Of a DNA stretch of 64,000 nt, positions 53,133 to 62,690 are shown one piece after another. The stretch spans positions 102,136-166,135 of the forward strand of contig CACMIP010000004.1 in the NCBI GenBank assembly GCA_902613795.1, written 5' to 3'. Both the position numbers and the translations under genes were made by a program. Each line of letters opens with the position of its first letter. Position 1 is the first letter of the stretch. This DNA comes from an uncultured OCS116 cluster bacterium. GTDB taxonomy: Bacteria; Pseudomonadota; Alphaproteobacteria; Rhizobiales; TMED25. The notes under the pieces are model-generated. The model made no database searches. It saw only the letters and a program-made list of their open reading frames with translations, and was not told the DNA's origin.

Positions 53133-54356
53133 ATGAATTTTAAAAAAAAAATTAAAGAAATAAAAAATTTTAAAGAACCAGATTTGGTAGGTCTAAGTGT
53201 ATACACATTCACTTCAAATGCCCACTACAAAAATAGGAAGGATTTGTTATTAATTAAGTTCGATAAGCCTGTTTCACAAGCATCTTTATATACAAAATCA
53301 TCATGCCCATCAGTACCTGTTGGCTGGGCAAAGAATAATTTAAAAGATAAAATCAGGGGCTTACTTGTAAATTCTGGTAATGCAAATGCGTTTACGGGGC
53401 GTCGAGGGATAGAAGATCTTGATCATATTTTAAATTATGTTGCCGAGATGCTAAATTGTGAGAAAGAGGAGATCGCTGTTTCATCGACAGGGGTAATAGG
53501 AGAATTTTTAAATACAAAATCAATTATCGATGCATTGAGCGGTATAGAGTCTAATAAAGGATCATCATGGTTGGAAGCCGCACAGGCTATTATGACCACA
53601 GATACATTTCCGAAATTATCATTAAAAAATTTTTTTATTGATAAAAGTGAAATAAATATTCTGGGTATCGCAAAGGGGTCCGGGATGATTGAGCCAAACA
53701 TGGGAACCATGCTATCGTACATATTTACTGACGCAAACGTGGATGGCACTCTTTTGAAAAGTTTACTTATTGATGCAACGAAAAACAGCTTCAATTCAAT
53801 CACGGTTGATGGCGAAACTTCAACTAGTGACACTGTAATGCTAATATCAACTAATGAAGCCAGTAATGATATGATCACCAAAGAAGATGATCCAAGAATT
53901 AATTTGTTCAGAAATGCTTTGAATTATGTTGCTACAGACTTAGCAAAACAGATTGTACAAGATGGAGAGGGCGCAACAAAATTTGTTGAAATAATTGTAT
54001 CTGGAGCAAAAAATAAGGATATTGCAACAAATATAGCAAAATCAGTTGCAAATTCGCCTCTTGTCAAAACAGCAATTTATGGGGAAGATCCAAATTGGGG
54101 AAGAATAATTGCAGCAATTGGGAAATCCTACGAGGAGATAAATCATGAGGCGCTTGGATTATTTTTTGGTGAACATAAGATAATTTCTGCAGGAATGGCA
54201 CTTGATAATTATAATGAAGAAATCGTGAAGCAATACATGAAAAAAGATGAAATTCAAATCATTATTGATCTTGGTATGGGAAGCTGTGATCATACAGTTT
54301 GGACTTGTGATTTTTCACACAAATACATTGATATAAATACAGATTACAGATCGTGA
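53133..54356 (+). CDS. argJ: Bifunctional ornithine acetyltransferase/N-acetylglutamate synthase
   Basis: 407 residues. The self-cleavage nucleophile is T192 in the block KGSGMIEPNMGTMLSYIFTDA; VNSGNANAFTG is the substrate-binding signature and GEDPNWGRIIAAIG lies in the beta chain. Recycles the acetyl group in arginine synthesis. Followed by mutT after 6 bp, the alphaproteobacterial order. Confidence 0.96.
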   Translation: MNFKKKIKEIKNFKEPDLVGLSVYTFTSNAHYKNRKDLLLIKFDKPVSQASLYTKSSCPSVPVGWAKNNLKDKIRGLLVNSGNANAFTGRRGIEDLDHILNYVAEMLNCEKEEIAVSSTGVIGEFLNTKSIIDALSGIESNKGSSWLEAAQAIMTTDTFPKLSLKNFFIDKSEINILGIAKGSGMIEPNMGTMLSYIFTDANVDGTLLKSLLIDATKNSFNSITVDGETSTSDTVMLISTNEASNDMITKEDDPRINLFRNALNYVATDLAKQIVQDGEGATKFVEIIVSGAKNKDIATNIAKSVANSPLVKTAIYGEDPNWGRIIAAIGKSYEEINHEALGLFFGEHKIISAGMALDNYNEEIVKQYMKKDEIQIIIDLGMGSCDHTVWTCDFSHKYIDINTDYRS

Positions 54357-54362
54357 GGACTT

Positions 54363-54761
54363 ATGGAAATTAAACTTGTTGTCGCATGTGCTCTTATTAA
54401 TGAGCAGGGAAAGGTTCTAATTAATAAGAGGCCCAAAGGAAAAGATTATGCAGGATATTGGGAGTTTCCTGGGGGAAAAGTTGAAGAAAACGAAACACCA
54501 GAAGAAGCTATTATTCGTGAGCTAAAGGAAGAGATTAATATTGACGTTTCAGCTGCTTGTCTGGCTCCAGTATCATTTACAGAAAAGAATTATGAAAAAT
54601 ATTATGTGGTGGTCCTACTTTACGTATGCCGCAAATGGGAAGGCTCCATGAAACCATTGGAAAATCAGGAACTAGCATGGACATTCCCAAAAGATGTTGC
54701 AGATTACAAGGTCTTGCCTGCTGATAAATCCTTCTTCGCAACCTTGAGGGACCTTATCTAG
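54363..54761 (+). CDS. mutT: 8-oxo-dGTP diphosphatase MutT (Nudix)
   Basis: 132 residues. The Nudix box spans about 38-60, GKVEENETPEEAIIRELKEEINI, with all metal-binding glutamates. FPGG precedes it. Hydrolyses oxidised guanine nucleotides. Downstream of argJ; tail-to-tail with a methyltransferase gene (7 bp). Confidence 0.9.
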   Translation: MEIKLVVACALINEQGKVLINKRPKGKDYAGYWEFPGGKVEENETPEEAIIRELKEEINIDVSAACLAPVSFTEKNYEKYYVVVLLYVCRKWEGSMKPLENQELAWTFPKDVADYKVLPADKSFFATLRDLI

Positions 54762-54768
54762 GTCTTGC

Positions 54769-55632
54769 TTATTTATCAAAAAAATCAGCGAGGCTTACCT
54801 TGGCTGACCCAGGTTTTAGTGGTTTTGGTTGGTCTGCATGATACTTCCAACCGGTGAGCGTTAATATTTGAAAAGTTGACATTACCCCATCTTCACCAGG
54901 CGTAATATCTTTCATCAATTCGGATGTCTTATTCCATATATTTCTTGGAATATTTGGTTTGTCTATATTTAAGTAGTTATTCTCACCCATAGATCTGATT
55001 AATTTCACCAATTGATAAACATCTTTCGTGGGAACCTTAATTGTTGTGTCATCCGCAACACAAAGTTTGAATCCTGAGCTTTGCAAGATATCACCCGCTG
55101 TTCTGATATCAGTAAATGGGTGTATACGAGGATATACCTTTTCTTTGAATTGTTCTTCGGCTCCAAGTAGACAACTCCTGAGTTCTCTTAATGTTTCTAA
55201 ACCGAACATACTGCATAGCATTAGTCCATCTGGTTTCAAGAGTGCATATATCTTTTCTAACGAGCTTTTGAGATTATTTGATGCGTGAAGCATGAGGTCG
55301 GACAGAATCAAATCAAATGAATTCTCCTGAAAGGGCAAGTTCTCCTCATCCTCAATCATTATCGCTTTTTTGTTTGATAAACTTATTGGGCTGACAATTA
55401 ATGGATCTTTTATTTTTTTAGTAAGGGATTTAGTTGATATAAAATTTTTATTCTTTGTAAGAATTAGAATTGATTTAAACTCCCTATTTATTTCATCTAA
55501 TCTCGACAAAAGATCTTGTGCAGTGTGCTCATAAATGAAGTTTGGTATATCATAATTCATCGCTCGAAGCCGGGAGCGTCTTAACTTCTTTCGGTTGAAT
55601 AATATCTTATTTTCTTTCTGATATTGGGACAT
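54769..55632 (-). CDS. SAM-dependent methyltransferase (BioC/NDUFAF5-like)
   Basis: 287 residues. The SAM domain is divergent: motif I is degenerate, but QENSFDLILSDLMLHASNNLKSSLEKIYALLKPDGLMLCSMFG matches methyltransf_11 motifs III-V. The extended N terminus with RKKLRRSRLRAMNYDIPNFIYEHTAQDLLSRL is typical of the alphaproteobacterial family often called BioC or NDUFAF5-like. Role unproven; tail-to-tail with mutT and divergent from grxC. Confidence 0.8.
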   Translation of the reverse strand: MSQYQKENKILFNRKKLRRSRLRAMNYDIPNFIYEHTAQDLLSRLDEINREFKSILILTKNKNFISTKSLTKKIKDPLIVSPISLSNKKAIMIEDEENLPFQENSFDLILSDLMLHASNNLKSSLEKIYALLKPDGLMLCSMFGLETLRELRSCLLGAEEQFKEKVYPRIHPFTDIRTAGDILQSSGFKLCVADDTTIKVPTKDVYQLVKLIRSMGENNYLNIDKPNIPRNIWNKTSELMKDITPGEDGVMSTFQILTLTGWKYHADQPKPLKPGSAKVSLADFFDK

Positions 55633-55709
55633 CTGTTAAATTGGATTTGTAATATAATAAAACATATCATATTTACATTTAATATTAAAAAAATAGATTT
55701 GTATAAAAA

Positions 55710-55982
55710 ATGTCAATGAATATAGAAATATATACGTCAGTAAACTGCTTCTATTGTGTTGCAGCTAAGAGGTTGTTGGACGAAAAAAATATTAGCTATT
55801 CCGAATACGATGTCTCCAGTGATATTACTCTTAGGAAAAAGATGCTTGAAAAAGCTAATGGTTCGAGAACCGTGCCACAAATATTTATAAATGATGTTCA
55901 CATTGGTGGTTATGATGAGCTGTATGAAATGGATAGGGAGGGTAGCTTAAACGACATTATTTCAAATAATACAAATGAGTAA
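55710..55982 (+). CDS. grxC: Glutaredoxin 3 (GrxC)
   Basis: 90 residues with a glutaredoxin fold. The active site is C-F-Y-C rather than the usual C-P-Y-C, and SRTVPQIFINDVHIGGYDELYEMD contains the cis-Pro and glutathione-binding GG(Y/C)D. Two nearby ATGs (55710, 55716) fit; neither has a clear ribosome site. Overlaps the nitrilase gene by 8 bp. Confidence 0.93.
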   Translation: MSMNIEIYTSVNCFYCVAAKRLLDEKNISYSEYDVSSDITLRKKMLEKANGSRTVPQIFINDVHIGGYDELYEMDREGSLNDIISNNTNE

Positions 55983-56799
55983 AAATCATCAATTTAGGGT
56001 TGCTTGTATTCAGATGACAACAGGCACAAAAATATCTGAAAATCTCTCTATACTGGAGACCAGGTTTGAGGAAGCAAAAGAGAAGGGCGCAGACTTTATT
56101 GTCACACCGGAACAATCCCTGCTAATGGCAGAAAATAAAGCCTCTCTATTTGAAAATATCTCTTATGAAGATGAAGATTTTGGGTTAAGGGAACTTAGGG
56201 GTATTGTCAAAAAGGTAGGTTTATTTGTCATAGTTGGCTCTATATCCATAAAATACAATGAGGATTTGGCGCTTAATAGGACATATGCATTTAATCCTGA
56301 TGGAGATATTATTGGCGTTTATGATAAGATACACATGTTCGATGTAACCTTGAGTGACGGTGAAAAGTATCATGAGTCAAAAATATATAAGTCCGGAAAG
56401 AAATTATCATTAGTGTCGCTACCCTGGTGTGATGTTGGACTTACAATATGTTATGATTTAAGATTTCCTGAATTATACAGAAAATTAGCTCAAAAAGGAG
56501 CATCTGTGATAATTGTACCATCTGCTTTCACAGTTACTACAGGAAAGGCACACTGGCATACCCTTCTACGAGCGAGGGCAATTGAGACAGGCTGTTTTAT
56601 ACTGGCCCCAGCGCAAGTGGGTATACATGAAAATGGTAGAATATCCTATGGACACACCATGATAATTTCTCCGTGGGGAGAGATTATAGCTGAAATTTCA
56701 GACGAGGATAGCATTGCTCTTGCAGATATAGATATTACAATGGTTGAAAATTTTAGAAAAAAAATACCTTCTGTTAACCAAAATAATTATTATATATGA
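55975..56799 (+). CDS. Carbon-nitrogen hydrolase (nitrilase family, Nit1-like)
   Basis: 274 residues. Catalytic triad E46 (TPEQS), K118 (YDKIHMFDV) and C159 (TICYDLRFPELY). The KIHMFDV and ARAIETGCFILAPAQ blocks place it in the Nit/deaminated-glutathione amidase branch. It hydrolyses amides such as deaminated glutathione. Lies between grxC and DUF1178, the standard alphaproteobacterial neighbourhood. Confidence 0.92.
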   Translation: MSKNHQFRVACIQMTTGTKISENLSILETRFEEAKEKGADFIVTPEQSLLMAENKASLFENISYEDEDFGLRELRGIVKKVGLFVIVGSISIKYNEDLALNRTYAFNPDGDIIGVYDKIHMFDVTLSDGEKYHESKIYKSGKKLSLVSLPWCDVGLTICYDLRFPELYRKLAQKGASVIIVPSAFTVTTGKAHWHTLLRARAIETGCFILAPAQVGIHENGRISYGHTMIISPWGEIIAEISDEDSIALADIDITMVENFRKKIPSVNQNNYYI

Positions 56800-56841
56800 A
56801 TGTATGAGTGTATTTAAATTGATATAAAATGGGTTCTTTGA

Positions 56842-57267
56842 ATGATAAGATATGATTTAGTCTGTGAGAATGAACATCTTTTTGAGTCGTGGTTCAAAGA
56901 CTCAAAGAGTTATCAGAAGCAACTGGATGCTAATGAAATAGTTTGCCCAGTGTGCGACAGCTGTAACATATCAAAGTCTTTGATGGCGCCTGGAATTCCA
57001 AAAAAAACGAACACAAAAAATGGTAATGTCATCGCAAATAGTAGCTCCAAATCTATAAACGATGCTATTCGTAAAATTAGAGATGAAATAAAGAAAAATT
57101 CTGAATATGTGGGTGACCAGTTTCCAGAGGAGGCACGAAAGATCCACTATAATGAAGCTGAGATGAGATCTATTTATGGAAAAGCATCAAAAAAAGAGAT
57201 TACCGAGCTGGTGGATGAAGGTATTGATATTATCCAAATCCCCGAAATTCCTGATGACAAAAATTAG
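56842..57267 (+). CDS. DUF1178 zinc-ribbon-like protein
   Basis: 141 residues. N-terminal IRYDLVCENEHLFESWFKDSKSYQKQ and CPVCDSCNISKSLMAPGIP are the family signature; C9 with C36/C39 is consistent with a zinc ribbon. A long Lys/Asn/Ser linker follows, then EARKIHYNEAEMRSIYGKASKKE, a conserved C-terminal helix. Function unknown. Ends 1 bp from the convergent ubiG stop. Confidence 0.9.
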   Translation: MIRYDLVCENEHLFESWFKDSKSYQKQLDANEIVCPVCDSCNISKSLMAPGIPKKTNTKNGNVIANSSSKSINDAIRKIRDEIKKNSEYVGDQFPEEARKIHYNEAEMRSIYGKASKKEITELVDEGIDIIQIPEIPDDKN

Positions 57268-57268
57268 A

Positions 57269-58015
57269 TTATATTTGTGAAAAAGATGTTATATAATTGA
57301 CGCTGACGTCCGTTGATTGCTTCCATTTTAGACTAATTGGATCAAATATAATACCCGACCTTAATATCTCATCAAATCCATGTCGTTCCATCATCTGACT
57401 TAAATTACTTGGTGTAATGAATTTATTCCAGTCATGCGTTCCCTTCGGAACCAAGTTGAGAATATATTCTGCTGCAAATTTTGCTAAAACCATCGATTTA
57501 ATATTTTTATTTATAGTAGAAACAAAAACAACTCCATTTTTTTTCAGGTATTTTAATGCAATCGAGAGAAAGTGATTTGTGTCGTCAATGTGTTCGAGAA
57601 GCTCCAATATTAATAAGACATCAAATTTACCATCTTTTTTTAATGATAGGTCTTCGACAGAACAGTTCTTGTAATCAATTTTCAAGTTTTCATTTTTTGC
57701 ATGATTTTTCGCAACCTCTATTGCCTGGCTATCAGCGTCAACACTGCAGACATGGGCCCCAAGCTTTGCAAAAGGTTCGGATGATAGTCCTCCTCCACAA
57801 CCAATATCCAATACACGAAAATTAGCAAGAGGTCTCACAGCATGGATATCAATCTGGTTGTTTTTAAAAATTAAATCGAGCATAAACTTTACTCTGATTG
57901 GATTAATTTTATGCAATGTCGCAAATTTTCCTTCAGGATTCCACCAATCATAAGATATATTTGAAAATTTTTTTATTTCCAATTGATCAACGGTTTTATT
58001 CATTTCAGGAACCAT
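57269..58015 (-). CDS. ubiG: Ubiquinone biosynthesis O-methyltransferase UbiG
   Basis: 248 residues. Motif I VLDIGCGGG (68-76); the N-terminal FSNISYDWWNPEGKFATLHKINPIR is diagnostic of UbiG, and KGTHDWNKFI is another family block. Performs both O-methylation steps of ubiquinone synthesis. Start could be 58015 or the ATG four codons downstream. Divergent from lysC. Confidence 0.95.
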   Translation of the reverse strand: MVPEMNKTVDQLEIKKFSNISYDWWNPEGKFATLHKINPIRVKFMLDLIFKNNQIDIHAVRPLANFRVLDIGCGGGLSSEPFAKLGAHVCSVDADSQAIEVAKNHAKNENLKIDYKNCSVEDLSLKKDGKFDVLLILELLEHIDDTNHFLSIALKYLKKNGVVFVSTINKNIKSMVLAKFAAEYILNLVPKGTHDWNKFITPSNLSQMMERHGFDEILRSGIIFDPISLKWKQSTDVSVNYITSFSQI

Positions 58016-58088
58016 AGTTCACCTTGCAGTAAGTATTAAAATATATATTATGTATTTAAAGCTTATAGTAATAGAACTCAAGTCTACA

Positions 58089-59351
58089 ATGAATCAAAAA
58101 TATAAAAAAATTGTCATGAAATTCGGCGGAACGTCAATGGCGGATATGGATTGTATATCAAAAGTAGCGGACCATATTGAAAGGGAATTATCCAATGGGA
58201 CCTTGATTGCTGTGGTTGTCTCTGCGATGGCTGGTGAAACTGACCGTCTCATAAGTTTAGCAGATCAAGCGGATAATAATATGCAGCAATCTGAGAGGGA
58301 TGTTATAATTTCAACAGGAGAACAGGTTAGTTCGGCAATATTATCAATGATATTGAATAGAAGAAATATAGATGCGAGATCCATACAGGGCTGGCAAATA
58401 CCCCTAATTACGAAGGGTCTTCACGGATCTGCAAGAATTAGTAATGTCAAGTCAGACCATCTTAAAAATCTAATGAAAAACGGCATTATCCCAATAATTG
58501 CAGGGTTTCAGGGTATATCAGAAGAAAATAGAGTGACAACCCTTGGCAGAGGTGGCTCTGACACAACGGCAGTGGCCATCGCTTGTGGTATTAATGCAGA
58601 TCTATGTGATATATACACAGATGTGGATGGAGTTTATACATCAGATCCAAGAATAATCCCTCAAGCACAAAAAATGAAACATATATCATTTGAAGAGATG
58701 TTAGAAATGGCATCTCAAGGAGCTAAAGTCCTCCAGACGAGATCAGTTGAGTTAGCTATGTCATATAATATGCCAATCAGAGTTAGGTCAACATTCATTG
58801 AAAATGATTTTGAAAATATTAAGAATAGCACTAATATAGGCACAGTTGTTACAAATGAGGAGGGTATATTGGAAGATAAGGTTGTGAGTGGAATTGCATA
58901 CTCGAAGAGTGAGGCTAAAGTTACTATTCAACAGCTTGAGGATAAACCAGGGGTTGCAGCAGAAATATTCGGTAATCTTGCGGACAATGGAATAAATGTT
59001 GATATGATAGTACAGAATATATCGGCTGATGGTATGCATACCGATTTAACATTTACTGTGCAAGAAACAGACTTGAGTTCAGCGAAACTGGTTATTGAGA
59101 GTTTGAGTAATACTATCAAATACGCTAAACTTGAGAAATCAAAAGATATTGCCAAACTTTCAATAATTGGTGTTGGTATGCGAAGCCACGCCGGTGTAGC
59201 AGCTCAAATGTTTTCGGTATTAGCTGAAAATGGTATAAACATACAAGCTATCACTACCTCAGAAATCAAGATTAGCGTATTAATTGAGCTTAAGCATATC
59301 GAAGAAGCAATGAAAGCCTTGCATTCTGCCTACAAACTTGATCAAAACTAG
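58089..59351 (+). CDS. lysC: Aspartate kinase
   Basis: About 420 residues from ATG 58089 (in-frame upstream ATG 58050 is not needed). The kinase motif MKFGGTSMAD and GRGGSDTTAVAIA are at the usual positions, with two C-terminal ACT domains (EDKPGVAAEIFGNLADNGIN and GMRSHAGVAAQMFSVLAENGIN). Commits aspartate to Lys/Met/Thr, and the ACT repeats bind Lys/Thr feedback inhibitors. Alphaproteobacterial neighbour of ubiG. Confidence 0.96.
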   Translation: MNQKYKKIVMKFGGTSMADMDCISKVADHIERELSNGTLIAVVVSAMAGETDRLISLADQADNNMQQSERDVIISTGEQVSSAILSMILNRRNIDARSIQGWQIPLITKGLHGSARISNVKSDHLKNLMKNGIIPIIAGFQGISEENRVTTLGRGGSDTTAVAIACGINADLCDIYTDVDGVYTSDPRIIPQAQKMKHISFEEMLEMASQGAKVLQTRSVELAMSYNMPIRVRSTFIENDFENIKNSTNIGTVVTNEEGILEDKVVSGIAYSKSEAKVTIQQLEDKPGVAAEIFGNLADNGINVDMIVQNISADGMHTDLTFTVQETDLSSAKLVIESLSNTIKYAKLEKSKDIAKLSIIGVGMRSHAGVAAQMFSVLAENGINIQAITTSEIKISVLIELKHIEEAMKALHSAYKLDQN

Positions 59352-59380
59352 ATCCCTACATTAGAAACTGTGCTTGGAAA

Positions 59381-60163
59381 ATGAAAGAGGAGACTATAGG
59401 CGGCATCCTTGTTAGTTGGAGAAAAAAGCAGGGTATGTTTATTACAGATTGTGCAAATGAACTTAATGCCCCAATTGAGTATTTGGATGCTATTGAAAAT
59501 AATTTTTTTTCTGAAATGCCTAATAATCACTATGCTTATAATTTAATAATCAAGTATGCTGAATTTATTAAGATCCCAGATAAAGAATCAAAAAAAATCA
59601 GAAATATAGCGAAACAAATTCTGAAAATCACAGAACAGAAGGCCGCAAGCAGAAGTTTTCTTGGGATAGGTAAGTCAATCTTAGGAAATATAATCTTCAT
59701 AATTATGTTATTGGTTTCTGTCACAATTATATACGATGAAGATTTTTATGGCAGGGTGCTGCTGAAGAATATCGAAATCGCTGATCACGAAACTATAAAT
59801 ATTGATATGTTAAATAACTCAGTAACGGATACTAATCATGAAAGCATAGATCTCGAAATAAATAAAAATTTTCACGAAAAGAACACTCAAATGGAAGCTA
59901 AAAAATTTAATACAATAGAAGTCCATGCAAAAGAAAATGTTTGGGTAGAGGTTGCCGATGAAGAAAACATTTACATATCAAGAAACTTCAAAAAAGGAGA
60001 GAGATACCTCTTTAATTTTAGAGGTAATGAAATATTGTTAACAGATAATCTATCAAATATAATAATTAAATATAATGAGACTCAATTAGTTTTGACGCAA
60101 AAACCAGGGGAAGATGTTGTCGAAATTGATCTCAGTAGTATTATTTTTAGACCAAAAAATTGA
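59381..60163 (+). CDS. RodZ-like helix-turn-helix membrane protein
   Basis: 260 residues. An N-terminal HTH_25 domain (about 5-88; [34 protein letters not shown]), one membrane helix (about 100-119) and a periplasmic DUF4115-type beta domain ([34 protein letters not shown]). This is the RodZ layout for MreB-dependent cell shape. 7 bp before prfA. Confidence 0.85.
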   Translation: MKEETIGGILVSWRKKQGMFITDCANELNAPIEYLDAIENNFFSEMPNNHYAYNLIIKYAEFIKIPDKESKKIRNIAKQILKITEQKAASRSFLGIGKSILGNIIFIIMLLVSVTIIYDEDFYGRVLLKNIEIADHETINIDMLNNSVTDTNHESIDLEINKNFHEKNTQMEAKKFNTIEVHAKENVWVEVADEENIYISRNFKKGERYLFNFRGNEILLTDNLSNIIIKYNETQLVLTQKPGEDVVEIDLSSIIFRPKN

Positions 60164-60170
60164 GTTACGA

Positions 60171-61247
60171 ATGTTAGATGATAAAAAATTAGATAAGATA
60201 CTTCAAAATTATGAAGATATCCAAAATCAAATGCTCACTCTATCAGGGGATAGGAATAAGTATGCTGAATTAGCAATAGAATTCTCAAAAATAGAGGAGA
60301 TAGCTAAGGCAATTATCGAGTATCGTATGATTTTACAAGAAAAGAATGATTTAGAGGAGATCCTAAACTCTGAGTCAGAGGATGATGACGTTATAGAAAT
60401 GGCAAAGTCAGATATTACTATAGTAATTCAAAAAATAGAAAAGGTGCAGTCCGTTATTGGCGAACTACTTTTACCGAAAGACTCTGATGATAACAAAAGC
60501 GTCATTATTGAAATAAGAGCCGGAACGGGCGGAGATGAGGCCGCGTTATTTGCGGGCGACCTTGCGAGAATGTATTTAAGATTTGCAGATAACAATAAAT
60601 GGAAAGTTGAGGTTATGGACTCAAATGAGGGTGAATTCGGGGGATACAAAGAGTTCATCGCAAATATAACTGGAAATAATGTTTATCAAAAATTGAAGTT
60701 TGAGTCGGGCGTGCACAGAGTGCAAAGAGTCCCAAATACTGAGTCAAGTGGACGAATTCATACATCTGCTGCAACAGTAGCAGTTCTTCCTGAGGCAGAG
60801 GAAGTAGATGTAAAAATTGAGGATAAGGATATAAGGATTGATGTTTTTAGAGCCAGTGGTCCAGGGGGGCAATCTGTTAACACCACGGACAGTGCAGTTA
60901 GGATTACTCATATACCATCAGGAATAACCGTATCACAGCAGGATGAAAAATCTCAACACAGAAACCGTGAAAAAGCACTAAAAGTGCTCAGAGCTAGATT
61001 ATATGAAAAAGAAAAAAGTGAGTTGGATAAGGAAAGGGCTACTAACAGAAAATCACAAATTGGCAGTGGTGATAGATCTGAGAGGATACGCACATACAAT
61101 TTCCCACAAGGCAGGGTAACAGACCACAGGATTAATCTCACTTTACATAAGCTGGTGGCTGTCATGGAGTCAGAGGGTCTTCAAGAAATCATCGATGCGC
61201 TCATCGCTGAAGATAAAGCTCAAATTATGGCAGGTGAAACTAACTAA
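60171..61247 (+). CDS. prfA: Peptide chain release factor 1
   Basis: 358 residues from ATG 60171 (in-frame 60114 start would overlap rodZ). The anticodon-like P-x-T is in [18 protein letters not shown] and the catalytic GGQ in [17 protein letters not shown]. Recognises UAA/UAG. Q in GGQ is methylated by PrmC, encoded 3 bp downstream. Confidence 0.97.
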   Translation: MLDDKKLDKILQNYEDIQNQMLTLSGDRNKYAELAIEFSKIEEIAKAIIEYRMILQEKNDLEEILNSESEDDDVIEMAKSDITIVIQKIEKVQSVIGELLLPKDSDDNKSVIIEIRAGTGGDEAALFAGDLARMYLRFADNNKWKVEVMDSNEGEFGGYKEFIANITGNNVYQKLKFESGVHRVQRVPNTESSGRIHTSAATVAVLPEAEEVDVKIEDKDIRIDVFRASGPGGQSVNTTDSAVRITHIPSGITVSQQDEKSQHRNREKALKVLRARLYEKEKSELDKERATNRKSQIGSGDRSERIRTYNFPQGRVTDHRINLTLHKLVAVMESEGLQEIIDALIAEDKAQIMAGETN

Positions 61248-61250
61248 AAG

Positions 61251-62105
61251 ATGCAAAATATAATAAGTATTCTAACTGCTGCTAATAAAGAGCTTGAAAA
61301 AAATAAAATTCAATCATCCAATTTAGAGTGTCAAATTTTATTGTCCTTCACTCTTAGCGTGTCCAAGGAATATCTTATCATAAATGCAAATCAAGAACTG
61401 GACGATAAAGACATAAATAAATTCAAAAATTTAATAAAAAGACGGATAGACGGGGAGTCAATTTCTAATATTGTAGGTATGCGGGAATTTTATGGCAGAG
61501 AATTTATAGTCAATTGCAATGTTTTAGATCCACGGTCCGATACAGAGTTAATAATTGATATAATTAAGGAGCTCTATGCAAAGCATGATGACTTTTCTCT
61601 CATCGATCTTGGGACAGGATCTGGGTGCATAATATCCACTTTACTTCTTGAATTCCCAAGTTCCAGTGGTATTGGTACGGATATATCAGAAAATGCCCTA
61701 AATATTGCTCAGATTAATGCAAAAAAACATTTTATTGATCAGAGAGCATCCTTCGTTTTATCTGATTGGCTTGATGCTATTAACTTCAGTAAGTTTGATA
61801 TAATCATATCAAATCCACCTTATATTCTCAGTAAAGACCTTGAGCGACTCTCGCCGGAAGTGTTAGATAATGATCCATCAATTGCACTGGATGGTGGGAT
61901 CGACGGTCTAAGACATTACAAAAAAATAGTGTCAAGTTTACGAAATAAAAGTAATGATGAAACAAAATTTTTAATTATGGAAATTAACGAGGATAGGACC
62001 AAAGAGCTATTTCAACTCCTAACTTGCATTGGTTTTGAGAGAGAAAACATAAATTTTTATGATGATTTATCAGGTAGAAAAAGAGTAATTAGTTGCAAAT
62101 TTTAA
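61251..62105 (+). CDS. prmC: Release factor glutamine methyltransferase PrmC
   Basis: 284 residues. An N-terminal five-helix domain, then the SAM site LGTGSG (about 120-125) and the amide-binding N188-P189-P190-Y191. Methylates the GGQ glutamine of RF1/RF2. Operon partner of prfA. Confidence 0.96.
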   Translation: MQNIISILTAANKELEKNKIQSSNLECQILLSFTLSVSKEYLIINANQELDDKDINKFKNLIKRRIDGESISNIVGMREFYGREFIVNCNVLDPRSDTELIIDIIKELYAKHDDFSLIDLGTGSGCIISTLLLEFPSSSGIGTDISENALNIAQINAKKHFIDQRASFVLSDWLDAINFSKFDIIISNPPYILSKDLERLSPEVLDNDPSIALDGGIDGLRHYKKIVSSLRNKSNDETKFLIMEINEDRTKELFQLLTCIGFERENINFYDDLSGRKRVISCKF

Positions 62106-62279
62106 TTTTTTTTTACAAATTAGTTTGAAATGTCTGAGATAATTATATATATATATCCATAACTGGGTACGCAATCATAGCGCGATAAAAAGATATATTC
62201 TAAAATACTCAGGAAAAACCAAAATCAATTATTATCATAGATACTATCTACTATTCAGTATTTATATAGTTAGGAACAA

Positions 62280-62690
62280 ATGGTACTTTTGCCAACAAAG
62301 AAAAAAAATAGAAACAGACCAAGAAGATCGAACACATCTTCAAGGCTTTTAGAGTCGAACGGTCCCGATATAAAAATCAAAGGGAGCGCATCGCAGATTG
62401 TCGAGAAGTATTTGGCATTATCACGTGAGTCTCAATCTTCTGGTGACCCAATAGCCGCTGAAAGTTATCTTCAGTATGCAGAACATTACCAGCGAATTAT
62501 CGATTATAACGAGCTTAAAATACAAAGAAGTCAGAGTCATTCTGCAGAAGAACAAATAACTTCCAACGGACATGATGAAAATGTCCAGTCAAAAGAAAAA
62601 ACTATTGCTAAAAACCAATCAAACTCAGATGATATGGAGCGTAGAAAAATGATACCAGTCGCAATCGAAGAACAATCTATTGGTAAGTAA
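62280..62690 (+). CDS. DUF4167 family protein
   Basis: 136 residues, alphaproteobacteria-specific. Highly basic start KKKNRNRPRRSNTSSR, then ESNGPDIKIKGSASQIVEKYLALSRESQSSGDPIAAESYLQYAEHYQRII, the signature. The polar, Ser/Glu-rich tail is disordered. Possibly an RNA-binding protein by charge, but unknown. Overlaps the convergent peptidase gene by 14 bp. Confidence 0.88.
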   Translation: MVLLPTKKKNRNRPRRSNTSSRLLESNGPDIKIKGSASQIVEKYLALSRESQSSGDPIAAESYLQYAEHYQRIIDYNELKIQRSQSHSAEEQITSNGHDENVQSKEKTIAKNQSNSDDMERRKMIPVAIEEQSIGK

